From positions 1 to 14,995 of the forward strand of contig CAMBWM010000030.1 of NCBI GenBank assembly GCA_945871335.1: a stretch of DNA of 14,995 bases. The letters run 5' to 3'. This DNA comes from Polaromonas sp. YR568 (GTDB lineage: Bacteria > Pseudomonadota > Gammaproteobacteria > Burkholderiales > Burkholderiaceae). This document shows positions 7,273-14,857 of this stretch, piece by piece. Below the pieces are notes generated by a model. The model searched no databases and was not told the DNA's origin. It saw nothing but the letters and a program-made list of their open reading frames with translations. Positions within the stretch are counted from its first letter, which is position 1, and each line of letters starts with the position of its first letter. The position numbers were made by a program, and so were the translations under genes.

Positions 7273-10200
7273 TTACTCGTACACCACGTGTGCCAAGCCG
7301 CGGTCCGCTTGCGCCATCCAGCTGGCCAGGGCGGCATCGCTGGGGTAGAACCTGGCGGCTTCGCCCAGTTGCAGCTCTGCGCTGGCGCCTTGGCGACTCA
7401 AGCTCAGACGTACAGACAAGCCGCGCACCTGCTCGCCCTGTTCGTTGCTTTGGCGCCGGGGCGGAAAGTCTTTGACTAAACGCGCTACATCCGGTGCACT
7501 GCCATTGACGGCCACACGCAGGTACTTGCCAAAGCGGCAGCGGGCTTCTTCGAGGTCCCAGACTTGCGTGACCTTGAGACGAAAGCCACCGGCGCGGCGA
7601 TCGGGCTGCAAACTGGCTTGAACGATGACAAGCTCGTCGTCTCGCAGCTGGTTACGGTGCGCGTTGAGCACCGCCTCGTCGGCAGTGGCTTCTATCGCTG
7701 CCGTCTTGTCATCGAGTTTGAACAGCGCGAGTTTGCCGCGAACGCCATTGATGACTTGCAGGTCGGTGACGATGGCAGCGATCAGCTGGGGCTCTCGCGA
7801 ATCAATCAAGTCTGCAATCTTGCATTTCGCAAACTGGCGCACTTCAAGCTCAACCTCTTCAAAAAGATGACCCGACAGGAAAAAGCCGATAGCGGTTTTC
7901 TCATGCGTCAGGCGTGTCTTGACGCCCCAGGGCATGGCCTCGACCAACGGTGGCTCTTGCGTGCTGGCAGCGTGAGAGTCGCTCATGTCAAACAGACCGC
8001 CCTGGTTGGCATTGGCCTGGGTTGCGGCCGAGAACTCAAAGGCGCGATCGACCGAAGCCAGCAGCTCGGCGCGGTTCAGGTGCAGGTTGTCAAAAGCGCC
8101 GGCCTTTATGAGGGCTTCGACCGTTCGCTTGTTGAGCTTGGACTTGTCCACGCGCACGCAAAAGTCATACAGCGAGGTGAAAGGCCCGCCCTCGTCGCGC
8201 GCCGAGACCATGGCCGCAATGGCTTGCTGGCCGGTGCCCTTGATGGCACCCAGTCCGTAGCGGATGCTCTTGTCGGTGATGGGCTCGAAGCGGTAGTTGC
8301 CGCGGTTGACGTCAGGCGACTCAAAGCTGATGCCCATCTTGACGGCGTCGCCAAACAGTACCTTGAGCTTGTCTGTGTCGTCCATCTCCACCGTCATGTT
8401 GGCGCAGAAAAACTCAGCCGTGTAATGCACCTTGAGCCAGGCCGTGTGATAAGCCAGCAGCGAGTAGGCGGCGGCGTGCGACTTGTTGAAGCCATAGCCG
8501 GCAAAGCGCTCCATCAAGTCAAAGATTTCATCGGCCTTGACTTCATTGATAGCGTTCTTGGCCGCGCCGTCGCGAAAGATCTGGCGGTGCGTGGCCATCT
8601 CGTCGGCGTCTTTTTTACCCATGGCACGGCGCAGCATGTCAGCGCCGCCCAGCGAGTAGCCGCCCAGAATCTGCGCGGTCTGCATCACCTGCTCCTGGTA
8701 GACCATGATGCCGTAGGTCTCAGACAGCATGTTGGCCACCAGCGGGTGCGGGTAGACCACTTCCTCACGACCTTGTTTGCGCGCTACAAAGGTCGGTATC
8801 AAATCCATCGGGCCAGGCCGGTACAGCGCATTGAGTGCGATCAAATCTTCCAGGCGCGAGGGTCGCGCGTCCTTGAGCATGCGCTGCATGCCGCTGCTTT
8901 CAAACTGGAACACAGCCTCGGTTTTACCTTCTGCAAACAGGCGGTAAACCTTGGCGTCGTCGAGCGGCAGGTTTTCGAAAGCAAAATTCTCCTGGCCCGC
9001 ATGGCGCTGCATGATGAACTCACGCGCTATCTCCAAAATTGTCAGCGTGGCCAAGCCTAAGAAGTCGAACTTCACAAGACCGATCGCCTCGACGTCATTT
9101 TTGTCATACTGGCTCACCGCTGAGTCACTGCCGGGTTGCTGGTAAAGCGGGCAAAAGTCGGTCAACTTACCCGGCGCAATCAACACCCCGCCAGCATGCA
9201 TGCCGACGTTGCGTGTCAAGCCTTCGAGCTTGCGCGCCAGCTCCAGCAGCGTGCGCACATCTTCCTCTTTGCTTTCGCGCTCGGCCAGAATCGGCTCAGC
9301 CTCCAGTGCGTAAACCACCTTGTCATTTTTTTTGTCGCGGTCGGGCGGCGGCAATTGCAGCGTGACCGCCTGGCCCGGCTTGTTGGGAATCAGTTTGGAG
9401 ATGCTGTCACAAAAGCCGTAAGGAAAGTCGAGAGCGCGGCCCACATCGCGAATCACGGCGCGCGAAGCCATGGTGCCGAAGGTGACGATCTGACTGACCG
9501 CCTCTTTGCCGTACTTGTCCTTGACATAGTCGATCACGCGGTCGCGGTTACTTTGGCAAAAGTCAATGTCAAAGTCGGGCATGGACACCCGCTCAGGGTT
9601 CAAAAATCGCTCGAACAGCAGGTTGTATTGCAGCGGGTCCAGGTCGGTGATGCGCAGCGAATAGGCCACCAGAGAGCCGGCACCCGAACCCCGGCCGGGG
9701 CCCACCGGGCAGCCGTTGTTCTTGGCCCAGTTGATGAAGTCACCCACGATCAAAAAGTAGCCGGGGAAACCCATGTTGAGAATCACCTGAATCTCAAAGT
9801 CCAGGCGCGCCACGTACTCGGGGCTTTTTTCCTCGCGCAGTTTGGCGTCCGGGTACAAGTGCAGCAAGCGCCCTTTGAGCCCCTCGTGAGAGGCATGGCG
9901 GAAGTAAGCATCAATCGGCAGGCGCACGCCATCGACCTCGGGCGTCGGGTAGTCGGGCAGCATGGGTTTGCCCAGCTCCAGCTCCAGGTTACAGCGCTTG
10001 GCGATTTCAAACGAGTTGGCCAGCGCCGACGGAATGTCGGCGAACAACTCGCTCATCTGCGCCTGGCTCTTGAAGTACTGCTCGCGCGTGAACTTGCGCA
10101 CGCGCCGCGCATTGCCCAGGATCTCGCCTTCCGAGATGCACACGCGCGCTTCGTGGGCCTCGTAATCGTCGCTGGTCAAAAACTGCACCGGGTGCGTGGC

Positions 10201-10794
10201 CACCACAGGCAGTTTCAACCGGGCAGCCAGTTGAACCGCAGAGAGCACATGGCGCTCGTCATCGGCACGCCCGGCGCGTTGTACTTCCAGGTAAAAGCGG
10301 TGAGGGAACATACCCGCAAAATGCAGCGCACATTCCATGCCGCGCGCCTGGTCTCCCTGCAGCAGCGCTTGGCCTACCGCGCCGGTCTGCGCGCCGGCCA
10401 GCGCGATCAGTCCTTCGCCGAGTTCCTGCAACCATTCGAGTTTGACGATCGCCTGATCACGCACCACGTTTTGAGTCCAGGCGCGGGTGATCAGCTCTGA
10501 CAAATTGAGGTAACCGCGCCGGTCTTGCACCAGCAGCAGCAGGCGGGCCGGAGGTGCGCCTGGATCTTTGCCGGGAACTTCGACCCAAAGGTCGGCACCT
10601 ATCAGCGGCTTGACGCCCTTGCCACGGGCCTGTTTGTAAAACTTGACCGTGCCAAACAAATTAGACAAGTCGGTGATGGCCAGTGCAGGCTGCTCATCGG
10701 TCTTGGCGGCCTCGACAATTTCATCAATCCGGTTGGTTCCGTCAACGACAGAAAACTCAGTGTGAATACGCAGATGAACAAACATGTATTTCAT
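7273..10794 (-). CDS. dnaE: DNA polymerase III alpha subunit
   Basis: DnaE is the catalytic subunit of the replicative polymerase. At 1173 residues it is close to the E. coli length (1160). It begins with the PHP domain (MFVHLRIHTEFSVVDGTNRID and AITDLSNLFGTVKFY). The polymerase core has the PVGPGRGSGAGSLVAY palm motif, the two metal-binding aspartates D409 and D411 in PDFDIDF, and the third, D577, in KFDFLGLATL. It also has the fingers region with GYGFNKSHAAAYSLLAYHTA. A QGGLF pentapeptide near residue 927-931 fits the beta-clamp-binding site. An OB-fold region and a C-terminal domain follow, with no intein or frameshift. The ATG at 10794 lacks a well-spaced ribosome binding site (GAGGAG is 15 nt upstream); an in-frame ATG three codons later would also give the usual start. 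It is DnaE1-type, not the DnaE2/ImuC form, judging by its intact PHP opening and length. Confidence 0.96.
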   Translation of the reverse strand: MKYMFVHLRIHTEFSVVDGTNRIDEIVEAAKTDEQPALAITDLSNLFGTVKFYKQARGKGVKPLIGADLWVEVPGKDPGAPPARLLLLVQDRRGYLNLSELITRAWTQNVVRDQAIVKLEWLQELGEGLIALAGAQTGAVGQALLQGDQARGMECALHFAGMFPHRFYLEVQRAGRADDERHVLSAVQLAARLKLPVVATHPVQFLTSDDYEAHEARVCISEGEILGNARRVRKFTREQYFKSQAQMSELFADIPSALANSFEIAKRCNLELELGKPMLPDYPTPEVDGVRLPIDAYFRHASHEGLKGRLLHLYPDAKLREEKSPEYVARLDFEIQVILNMGFPGYFLIVGDFINWAKNNGCPVGPGRGSGAGSLVAYSLRITDLDPLQYNLLFERFLNPERVSMPDFDIDFCQSNRDRVIDYVKDKYGKEAVSQIVTFGTMASRAVIRDVGRALDFPYGFCDSISKLIPNKPGQAVTLQLPPPDRDKKNDKVVYALEAEPILAERESKEEDVRTLLELARKLEGLTRNVGMHAGGVLIAPGKLTDFCPLYQQPGSDSAVSQYDKNDVEAIGLVKFDFLGLATLTILEIAREFIMQRHAGQENFAFENLPLDDAKVYRLFAEGKTEAVFQFESSGMQRMLKDARPSRLEDLIALNALYRPGPMDLIPTFVARKQGREEVVYPHPLVANMLSETYGIMVYQEQVMQTAQILGGYSLGGADMLRRAMGKKDADEMATHRQIFRDGAAKNAINEVKADEIFDLMERFAGYGFNKSHAAAYSLLAYHTAWLKVHYTAEFFCANMTVEMDDTDKLKVLFGDAVKMGISFESPDVNRGNYRFEPITDKSIRYGLGAIKGTGQQAIAAMVSARDEGGPFTSLYDFCVRVDKSKLNKRTVEALIKAGAFDNLHLNRAELLASVDRAFEFSAATQANANQGGLFDMSDSHAASTQEPPLVEAMPWGVKTRLTHEKTAIGFFLSGHLFEEVELEVRQFAKCKIADLIDSREPQLIAAIVTDLQVINGVRGKLALFKLDDKTAAIEATADEAVLNAHRNQLRDDELVIVQASLQPDRRAGGFRLKVTQVWDLEEARCRFGKYLRVAVNGSAPDVARLVKDFPPRRQSNEQGEQVRGLSVRLSLSRQGASAELQLGEAARFYPSDAALASWMAQADRGLAHVVYE

Positions 10795-10867
10795 TTTAGG
10801 CGCCGCTTGCTCCTCTAACGTAGTTTGCTGAATTTACTTTTTAGTTTTTTTATATACACTTTATAGC
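10795..10867. promoter_or_regulatory. Divergent dnaE/trhO intergenic region, AT-rich
   Basis: This 73-bp spacer must hold the start signals of both dnaE and trhO. Its right half (about 10833-10867) is strikingly AT-rich, with a T-run and a TATATA stretch, in contrast to the GC-rich genes around it. Candidate -10 elements occur on both strands (TATATA and TATAAA), but I see no well-spaced -35 partner for either. There is no GC-rich hairpin, so I do not call a terminator. Confidence 0.4.
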
Positions 10868-11623
10868 TTGACCATCCTCAATATCGCGGCCTACCGTTTT
10901 GTCACTCTGACCGAACTGTTAGGCCTGCAAACAGCACTGCAGCAGGCCCTGAGTTACCACAGCATCAAAGGCACGGTGCTGCTGGCCCATGAAGGAATCA
11001 ACCTTTTTTTGGCGGGGGAGGCTGTCGCAGTCCATCGCTTTTTAGACTGGCTTCGATTTAACAGCCGTTTTGCTGGTTTAGAGGCCAAGCAAAGTTGGTC
11101 AGCGCTGCAGCCTTTTCAAAAGCTGCAGGTCAAAATCAAGTCTGAAATCATTCGCATGAACCACCCGGCGATTGCGCCAGCCCAAGGCCGCGCGCCAACA
11201 GTGGATGCGGCCACACTGAAAATCTGGCTGGACCAGGGCCATGACGACCAAGGCCAGGCGGTGGTGACACTGGACACGCGCAACCACTTTGAAGTGGACT
11301 GCGGGACATTTGCTGGCGCCATCGACTGGCGGCTGAACAAATTCACCGAGTTTCCAGATGCTTTTGCTGCGCACCAGCCCGCGCTGCAAGGCAAAACCGT
11401 GGTGAGCTTTTGCACCGGCGGCATCCGCTGCGAGAAAGCCGCCCTCTTGATGCGTGAAGCCGGCTTGGCAGATGTCTACCAGCTCGAGGGCGGCATCTTG
11501 AAATACTTTGAAACCGTTGGGCATGCGCACTTCAAGGGCGGCTGCTTTGTGTTTGACGAACGCCGTGTGCTCGACGCCCAACTCGCCCCCCGCCCCGAAC
11601 TTGGGCCGGAGCTCAGTCCTTGA
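10868..11623 (+). CDS. trhO: tRNA uridine(34) hydroxylase / rhodanese-like protein, short form
   Basis: Members of this family (E. coli YceA/TrhO) hydroxylate the wobble uridine of certain tRNAs, the first step to 5-carboxymethoxyuridine-type modifications. The 251-residue product has the N-terminal ferredoxin-like UPF0176 domain, seen as the opening NIAAYRFV and then GTVLLAHEGINLFLAG. A central rhodanese domain has the active cysteine C182 in FCTGGIRCEKA and the QLEGGILKYFE strand, and FVFDERRV comes near the end. The long-form cysteine-rich C-terminal tail is missing. The only plausible start is TTG at 10868: an in-frame TAG lies at 10841-10843, with no ATG or GTG between. No Shine-Dalgarno sequence is visible. 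It diverges from dnaE and overlaps the DUF599 gene by 11 bp at the 3' end. Confidence 0.9.
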   Translation: MTILNIAAYRFVTLTELLGLQTALQQALSYHSIKGTVLLAHEGINLFLAGEAVAVHRFLDWLRFNSRFAGLEAKQSWSALQPFQKLQVKIKSEIIRMNHPAIAPAQGRAPTVDAATLKIWLDQGHDDQGQAVVTLDTRNHFEVDCGTFAGAIDWRLNKFTEFPDAFAAHQPALQGKTVVSFCTGGIRCEKAALLMREAGLADVYQLEGGILKYFETVGHAHFKGGCFVFDERRVLDAQLAPRPELGPELSP

Positions 11624-12308
11624 GCACCTGCAAGACGTCGGAGCGGAATTCGCGGTTATAGAGAATTAAGACCACCACAGCGGTGGCGATCATGAAGGCT
11701 GTTGAAGAGAAAAACCAGGCCATCAGCGCAAAGCTCATGTAGTAAGCGCGCAATCCGTCGTTGAAGGTTTCAGCCGCCAGCCCGACCATGTGACTGGCGC
11801 GCGCCGCAAAGGCTTCGCGGTCAAACTTGCCCGATTCAAAATCTTTAGGCGCAGGCAGGGAGCCGATCAACAAAGCTGCAAAGGTGTACTGGCGCATGGA
11901 CCAGCTGAACCGGAAAAACGCAAACACAAAGATGCCGATCATGAGCAGCACCTTCAGGTCAAAAATCAACACCGAGGTTTGAACTGCAAAAGGGATTTCG
12001 CGCACCAGTTCACTGGCCCGGTCGGTCGTGCCCATCAGGGCGAACAAGCCGCCGATGATGATGATGGTGGTGGACGAAAAAAAAGAGGGCGTGCTGGACA
12101 GGTTCTGGGTGATGATGCCGTCAAGCACACGCGGGTCGCGCCCGGTGGCTTGCAGCATCCAGAAGTGCCGATAGCGGTTGGTCGCCCGCAGGATAGACGG
12201 ACGCCTGATGCTTTCATGGCGGGCAAACCAGGAATAGCTGAGCCAGCAGCCGAAAAACCAGGCGATGGCCAGCCAATCCTGCCAGGGCAGCAGAGTAAAA
12301 ATGCGCAT
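11613..12308 (-). CDS. DUF599 family integral membrane protein
   Basis: This 231-residue protein matches the DUF599 family, whose role is unknown. Hydrophobic segments lie at about residues 7-30, 76-94, 113-136 and 194-218, giving four likely membrane spans. Family-like blocks are HFWMLQATGRDPRVLDGII, followed by QNLSSTPSFFSSTTIIIIGG, then FRFSWSMRQYTFAALLIGS and an AETFNDGLRAYYMSFALMAW region before the last span. The start is ATG at 12308, with only a weak ribosome binding site. It lies 36 bp downstream of the flavodoxin-like gene on the same strand and may be read with it. Its last 11 bp overlap the convergent trhO, and both stop codons sit in a small palindrome. I cannot assign a substrate or pathway. 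Confidence 0.85.
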   Translation of the reverse strand: MRIFTLLPWQDWLAIAWFFGCWLSYSWFARHESIRRPSILRATNRYRHFWMLQATGRDPRVLDGIITQNLSSTPSFFSSTTIIIIGGLFALMGTTDRASELVREIPFAVQTSVLIFDLKVLLMIGIFVFAFFRFSWSMRQYTFAALLIGSLPAPKDFESGKFDREAFAARASHMVGLAAETFNDGLRAYYMSFALMAWFFSSTAFMIATAVVVLILYNREFRSDVLQVLKD

Positions 12309-12344
12309 GGGCCATCTTAAACGCTGGCTGCCGTGCCCTTCAGA

Positions 12345-12902
12345 TCAAGCGGCCTTAAAGCGTGACGACACCTCAGCTACGCGCCGCCCAAAGGCCTGGG
12401 CAGTTTCTAAATCGCCCGGCAGCATTTCGCTGGCGCCGGCATCCGAAGGCGACTGCGCCATGGCACCGCTGGAAGATCCCAAAAAGTTGGGGTCATTGCG
12501 GTGAGCCGCTTTGCTGTTGCTTGCCAACATGCCAAGCCCCACCCAAACGCCGCCGTGCTGCATGGCCAGCGTGCACAGGTAGTTCAAGGTGGATTGCTTG
12601 TCGCCATTGACCGATGCGCTGTTGGTAAAGCCGCCGAAGACCTTGTTTTTCCAGGTCTGCGAGAACCAGGGCTTGGAGCTGGCGTCTGCGAATTTTTTGA
12701 ACTGCCAGCTCACGCTGCCCATGTAAGTGGGCGAACCCATGATGATGGCCGGCGCGGCAGCCAGCGCTTCCCAACCGCCCTCGGGCAAGTTGCCTTCTGC
12801 ATCAATGGCCAGCAACACGGCACCGGCGCCTTCGGCCACGGCTTGCGCCATGCGCTGGGTATGGCCGTAGCCGGAGTGGTAAACAACAACAATTGAACTC
12901 AT
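12345..12902 (-). CDS. Flavodoxin-family / WrbA-like NAD(P)H:quinone oxidoreductase
   Basis: The 185-residue product has a flavodoxin-like FMN-binding fold. Strand 1 and the phosphate loop read VVVYHSGYGHTQRMAQAVAE (residues 5-24). The second FMN loop is MGSPTYMGSVSWQFKKFAD (55-73), and the third is the GGFTNSASVNGDKQST region followed by QHGGVWVGLGM. The C-terminal half resembles WrbA-type quinone reductases, which perform two-electron reduction of quinones to avoid radicals. The classic WrbA loop (PTRFGNM) is not present, so I call it WrbA-like rather than wrbA. It starts at ATG 12902 with an AGAAG site 5 nt upstream. Upstream on the same strand are a DoxX remnant and pirin, a neighbourhood linked to redox and electrophile stress in many proteobacteria. 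Confidence 0.85.
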   Translation of the reverse strand: MSSIVVVYHSGYGHTQRMAQAVAEGAGAVLLAIDAEGNLPEGGWEALAAAPAIIMGSPTYMGSVSWQFKKFADASSKPWFSQTWKNKVFGGFTNSASVNGDKQSTLNYLCTLAMQHGGVWVGLGMLASNSKAAHRNDPNFLGSSSGAMAQSPSDAGASEMLPGDLETAQAFGRRVAEVSSRFKAA

Positions 12903-12930
12903 TTGAACTTCTTGGTTAAGGTTGAAAAAA

Positions 12931-13023
12931 TCAGATGATCTTGGCGATGCCAGCGGGAATAAAAAGCAGAGCTATCAGCGCACGACCCAGAAAGGCCAAG
13001 GGGTTTTGCAAAACAGGGAACAT
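12931..13023 (-). pseudogene. N-terminal remnant of a DoxX-family membrane protein gene
   Basis: A 30-codon frame runs from ATG 13023 to TGA 12931 and is preceded by AGAAAG 5 nt upstream of the ATG. The peptide reads QNPLAFLGRALIALLFIPAG in its middle and ends IAKII. That is the conserved first membrane helix of DoxX proteins (typically an LGR...LLFxxAGxxKI opening of a ~130-residue, four-helix protein). The frame then stops, and only 28 bp separate it from the flavodoxin-like gene, so the remaining three helices cannot be present. I read this as a doxX that lost about three quarters of its length, probably by internal deletion, while its start region survived. It could still be translated as a single-span peptide or act as a leader coupled to the next gene. 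The order pirin-doxX-flavodoxin supports the identification. Confidence 0.68.
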
Positions 13024-13046
13024 TAAAACTTTCTAAAAATAAACAA

Positions 13047-13748
13047 TCAGGCACAGAGGTCAAACACCAGCACTTCGGCGTCCTTGCCGCCGCTCAGGTG
13101 CAAATCACTTTCGGCCTGGAGCTTGGCCGCGTCACCGGCCTTTAGCACTTGACCGTTGACCTGTAACTCACCACGAATGAGTTGCACATAACTTTTACGC
13201 TGAGGGTCCAGCGGCAAATGTTTTTCTTCTGCGCCGTCAAACAAGCCAGCGTACAGACGGGCATCAGCATGAATGGTGAGCGAGCCGTCTGCCCCATCAG
13301 GTGAGGCCACCAGACGCAACTTGCCGCGCTTCTCAAGATCGGCAAAGCTTTTTTGCTCGTAACCCGGCGGGATGCCAGTGACGTTGGGCTCAATCCAGAT
13401 TTGCAAAAAGTGCGTCTCAGAGTCCTGGGCGTGATTGAACTCGCTGTGCATGATGCCGCTACCGGCGCTCATGCGTTGCACATCGCCGGGCGGTATCGAG
13501 GCACCGTTGCCGATGCTGTCTTTGTGGCCAATCGCGCCACTCATGACGTAGCTAATGATCTCCATGTCGCGGTGACCGTGCATGCCAAAGCCGGTGCCAG
13601 GCTCAATACGGTCTTCGTTGATCACGCGTAAATTACCAAAGCCCATGTGCGCCGGGTCGTGGTAGCCCGCAAACGAAAACGAGTGGTAAGACTTGAGCCA
13701 GCCGTGATCGGCCCAGCCGCGTTCAGCGCACAGTCGCAAGGTCAGCAT
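13047..13748 (-). CDS. Pirin family protein (YhhW-like, probable quercetin 2,3-dioxygenase type)
   Basis: Pirins are bicupin iron proteins; bacterial YhhW-type members oxidise quercetin in vitro, and their true role is often unclear. With the start at ATG 13748 the protein has 233 residues, the family norm. The N-terminal cupin has the opening ERGWADHGWLKSYHSFSFAG and the metal ligands H57 and H59 in FGMHGHRDME, then H101 and E103 in SGIMHSEFNH, matching the four ligands known for human pirin. The C-terminal cupin (about 140-233) is more variable. An AAAGG site 7 nt upstream supports ATG 13748. A longer frame to TTG 13799 would be encoded by a terminator hairpin and is rejected. The gene lies 23 bp before the DoxX remnant, and any transcript from further upstream must pass the terminator. 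Confidence 0.92.
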   Translation of the reverse strand: MLTLRLCAERGWADHGWLKSYHSFSFAGYHDPAHMGFGNLRVINEDRIEPGTGFGMHGHRDMEIISYVMSGAIGHKDSIGNGASIPPGDVQRMSAGSGIMHSEFNHAQDSETHFLQIWIEPNVTGIPPGYEQKSFADLEKRGKLRLVASPDGADGSLTIHADARLYAGLFDGAEEKHLPLDPQRKSYVQLIRGELQVNGQVLKAGDAAKLQAESDLHLSGGKDAEVLVFDLCA

Positions 13749-13765
13749 GGCATCGCCTTTCAGAC

Positions 13766-13818
13766 AAAAAGAGGCGGGTGGCGCTTGGACATAGGCCAAG
13801 CGCCACCCGGTAAGCCTC
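13766..13818 (-). terminator. Intrinsic terminator between the FAH-family gene and pirin
   Basis: A perfect 14-bp inverted repeat (13775-13788 with 13796-13809) encloses a 7-nt loop. An outer GAGG/CCTC pair (13771-13774 with 13815-13818) extends the stem past a small bulge. On the - strand the stem is followed at once by five T residues (13770-13766). This is a textbook Rho-independent terminator for transcripts coming from the FAH-family gene. Its T tract ends only 17 nt before the pirin ATG, leaving no room for a separate pirin promoter downstream, so read-through or attenuation control of pirin is possible. Confidence 0.85.
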
Positions 13819-13862
13819 TACTTTAGCCTTTCAGACCCGCTTCAGAGTTGAAGGTATTTGAT

Positions 13863-13891
13863 GGCAAGGTTCAAATAAATTGAACTTTGCC
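13863..13891. promoter_or_regulatory. Palindrome containing TTCAA-N5-TTGAA, possible LysR-type operator
   Basis: Twelve-base arms (13863-13874 and 13880-13891) with one G-T mismatch flank a 5-base AT-rich spacer. The core TTCAA-N5-TTGAA (13870-13884) contains the T-N11-A pattern typical of LysR-regulator sites. It lies just after the FAH-family stop and upstream of the terminator and pirin. The same core occurs at 14859-14873. It could instead be a simple RNA hairpin that protects the mRNA end; there is no T tract after it. Confidence 0.4.
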
Positions 13892-13896
13892 GCAGC

Positions 13897-14757
13897 TCAG
13901 GCCGTCACAGGATTGGACAAAACACCCACGCCTTCAATGGCGATGTCGATGGTGTCGCCGGCCTTCATCCACACCGGCGGCGTGCGGGCGTAGCCCACGC
14001 CGCCGGGCGTGCCCATCACCAGCACGTCGCCGGGCTCCAGCGTCAGGCATTCGGACAGCAGCGCAATGGTGCGCGCCACACCGAAGACCATGTCTTTGGT
14101 GTCAGCGTCCTGCATGACCTTGCCGTTGAGAATCGACTGAATACGCAGCCCCACGCAACCTGCCGGCAACTCATCTGACGTCACCAGATGCGGGCCAAAA
14201 CCGCCACTCGCGTCAAAGTTCTTACCGATGGTCCACTGGCTGGCTTTGCGCTGGTAGTCGCGGTAAGAGCCATCGTTAAAACATGCGTAGCCGAACACAG
14301 ACTTCAAGGCATCAGCCTCAGACACAAAGCGCGTGCGCCGCCCGATCACCACGGCCAACTCTGCCTCGTAGTCCAACTTGTCAGAGGTGGGCGACACCTG
14401 CAAAGGCGCACCGTGCGCCAGCAGCGAGGTGTTGCAACGCAAAAAGAAAGCCGGGTAGTCGGCAATGGCGTTGCCGCCCTCTTTGGCATGGTCCACATAG
14501 TTCACACCCAGGCAGATGATCTTGCCAGGGTCAGGCACGCAAGGCGCTAGAGTGACGGCGCTCAGCGCAGTAGGCTTGACGGCAGCAGAGCGCTCCGCCA
14601 CACGGGCCTGCAAGCCAGGCTGTTCGGCGCACTGTGCAATGAACTCGCGAAGCGAATGAGGCAGCGCCGCATCAATCAGGCGGCTGTCCACGACACCGTC
14701 GCCATTTAAAACGCCCCAGCCTGGGGTGCTGCCGCTGCTGTAACTGACAAAACGCAT
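13897..14757 (-). CDS. Fumarylacetoacetate hydrolase family protein
   Basis: The 286-residue product belongs to the FAH superfamily, whose members are Mg2+-dependent hydrolases, decarboxylases or isomerases acting on beta-diketo acids and ring-cleavage products. After a variable N-terminal domain (about 1-75), the catalytic domain begins at ICLGVNYVDHAKEGG. Metal ligands are visible as E131 and E133 in DYEAELAVVIG and D162 in CFNDGSYRDYQ. The K179 NFD segment and the closing GDVLVMGTPGGVGYARTPP region are also typical. It resembles the type annotated as 5-carboxymethyl-2-hydroxymuconate isomerase or acylpyruvase, but the true substrate cannot be told. The ATG at 14757 has an AGAAAG-type site about 7 nt upstream. 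A divergent LysR gene is 130 bp away and may regulate it. A terminator follows at its 3' end. Confidence 0.9.
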   Translation of the reverse strand: MRFVSYSSGSTPGWGVLNGDGVVDSRLIDAALPHSLREFIAQCAEQPGLQARVAERSAAVKPTALSAVTLAPCVPDPGKIICLGVNYVDHAKEGGNAIADYPAFFLRCNTSLLAHGAPLQVSPTSDKLDYEAELAVVIGRRTRFVSEADALKSVFGYACFNDGSYRDYQRKASQWTIGKNFDASGGFGPHLVTSDELPAGCVGLRIQSILNGKVMQDADTKDMVFGVARTIALLSECLTLEPGDVLVMGTPGGVGYARTPPVWMKAGDTIDIAIEGVGVLSNPVTA

Positions 14758-14857
14758 GACTTATCTTTCTAAAATTGGTTAAAAAATCACTGTACCGTGA
14801 TGTTGGGCTCTTTGACCGGCGCAAGCTCACCACCCCGTATTTTGCCCCCCAGGCATC

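Noticed and set aside
7564..10500. Two long + strand frames (498 and 454 codons) opposite dnaE
   Set aside because: They lie antisense to a fully conserved dnaE, resemble no known family and are expected shadows in GC-rich coding DNA.
13749..13799. A 17-residue N-terminal extension of pirin starting at TTG 13799
   Set aside because: The extension is encoded by the terminator hairpin, is not part of the pirin fold, and a better start with a well-spaced ribosome binding site exists at 13748.
13029..14774. The same 10-mer CTTTCTAAAA before the DoxX remnant (13029-13038) and before the FAH gene (14765-14774)
   Set aside because: On the - strand both copies supply the ribosome binding site (AGAAAG) and an AT-rich upstream base run, so similarity by function or chance is enough.
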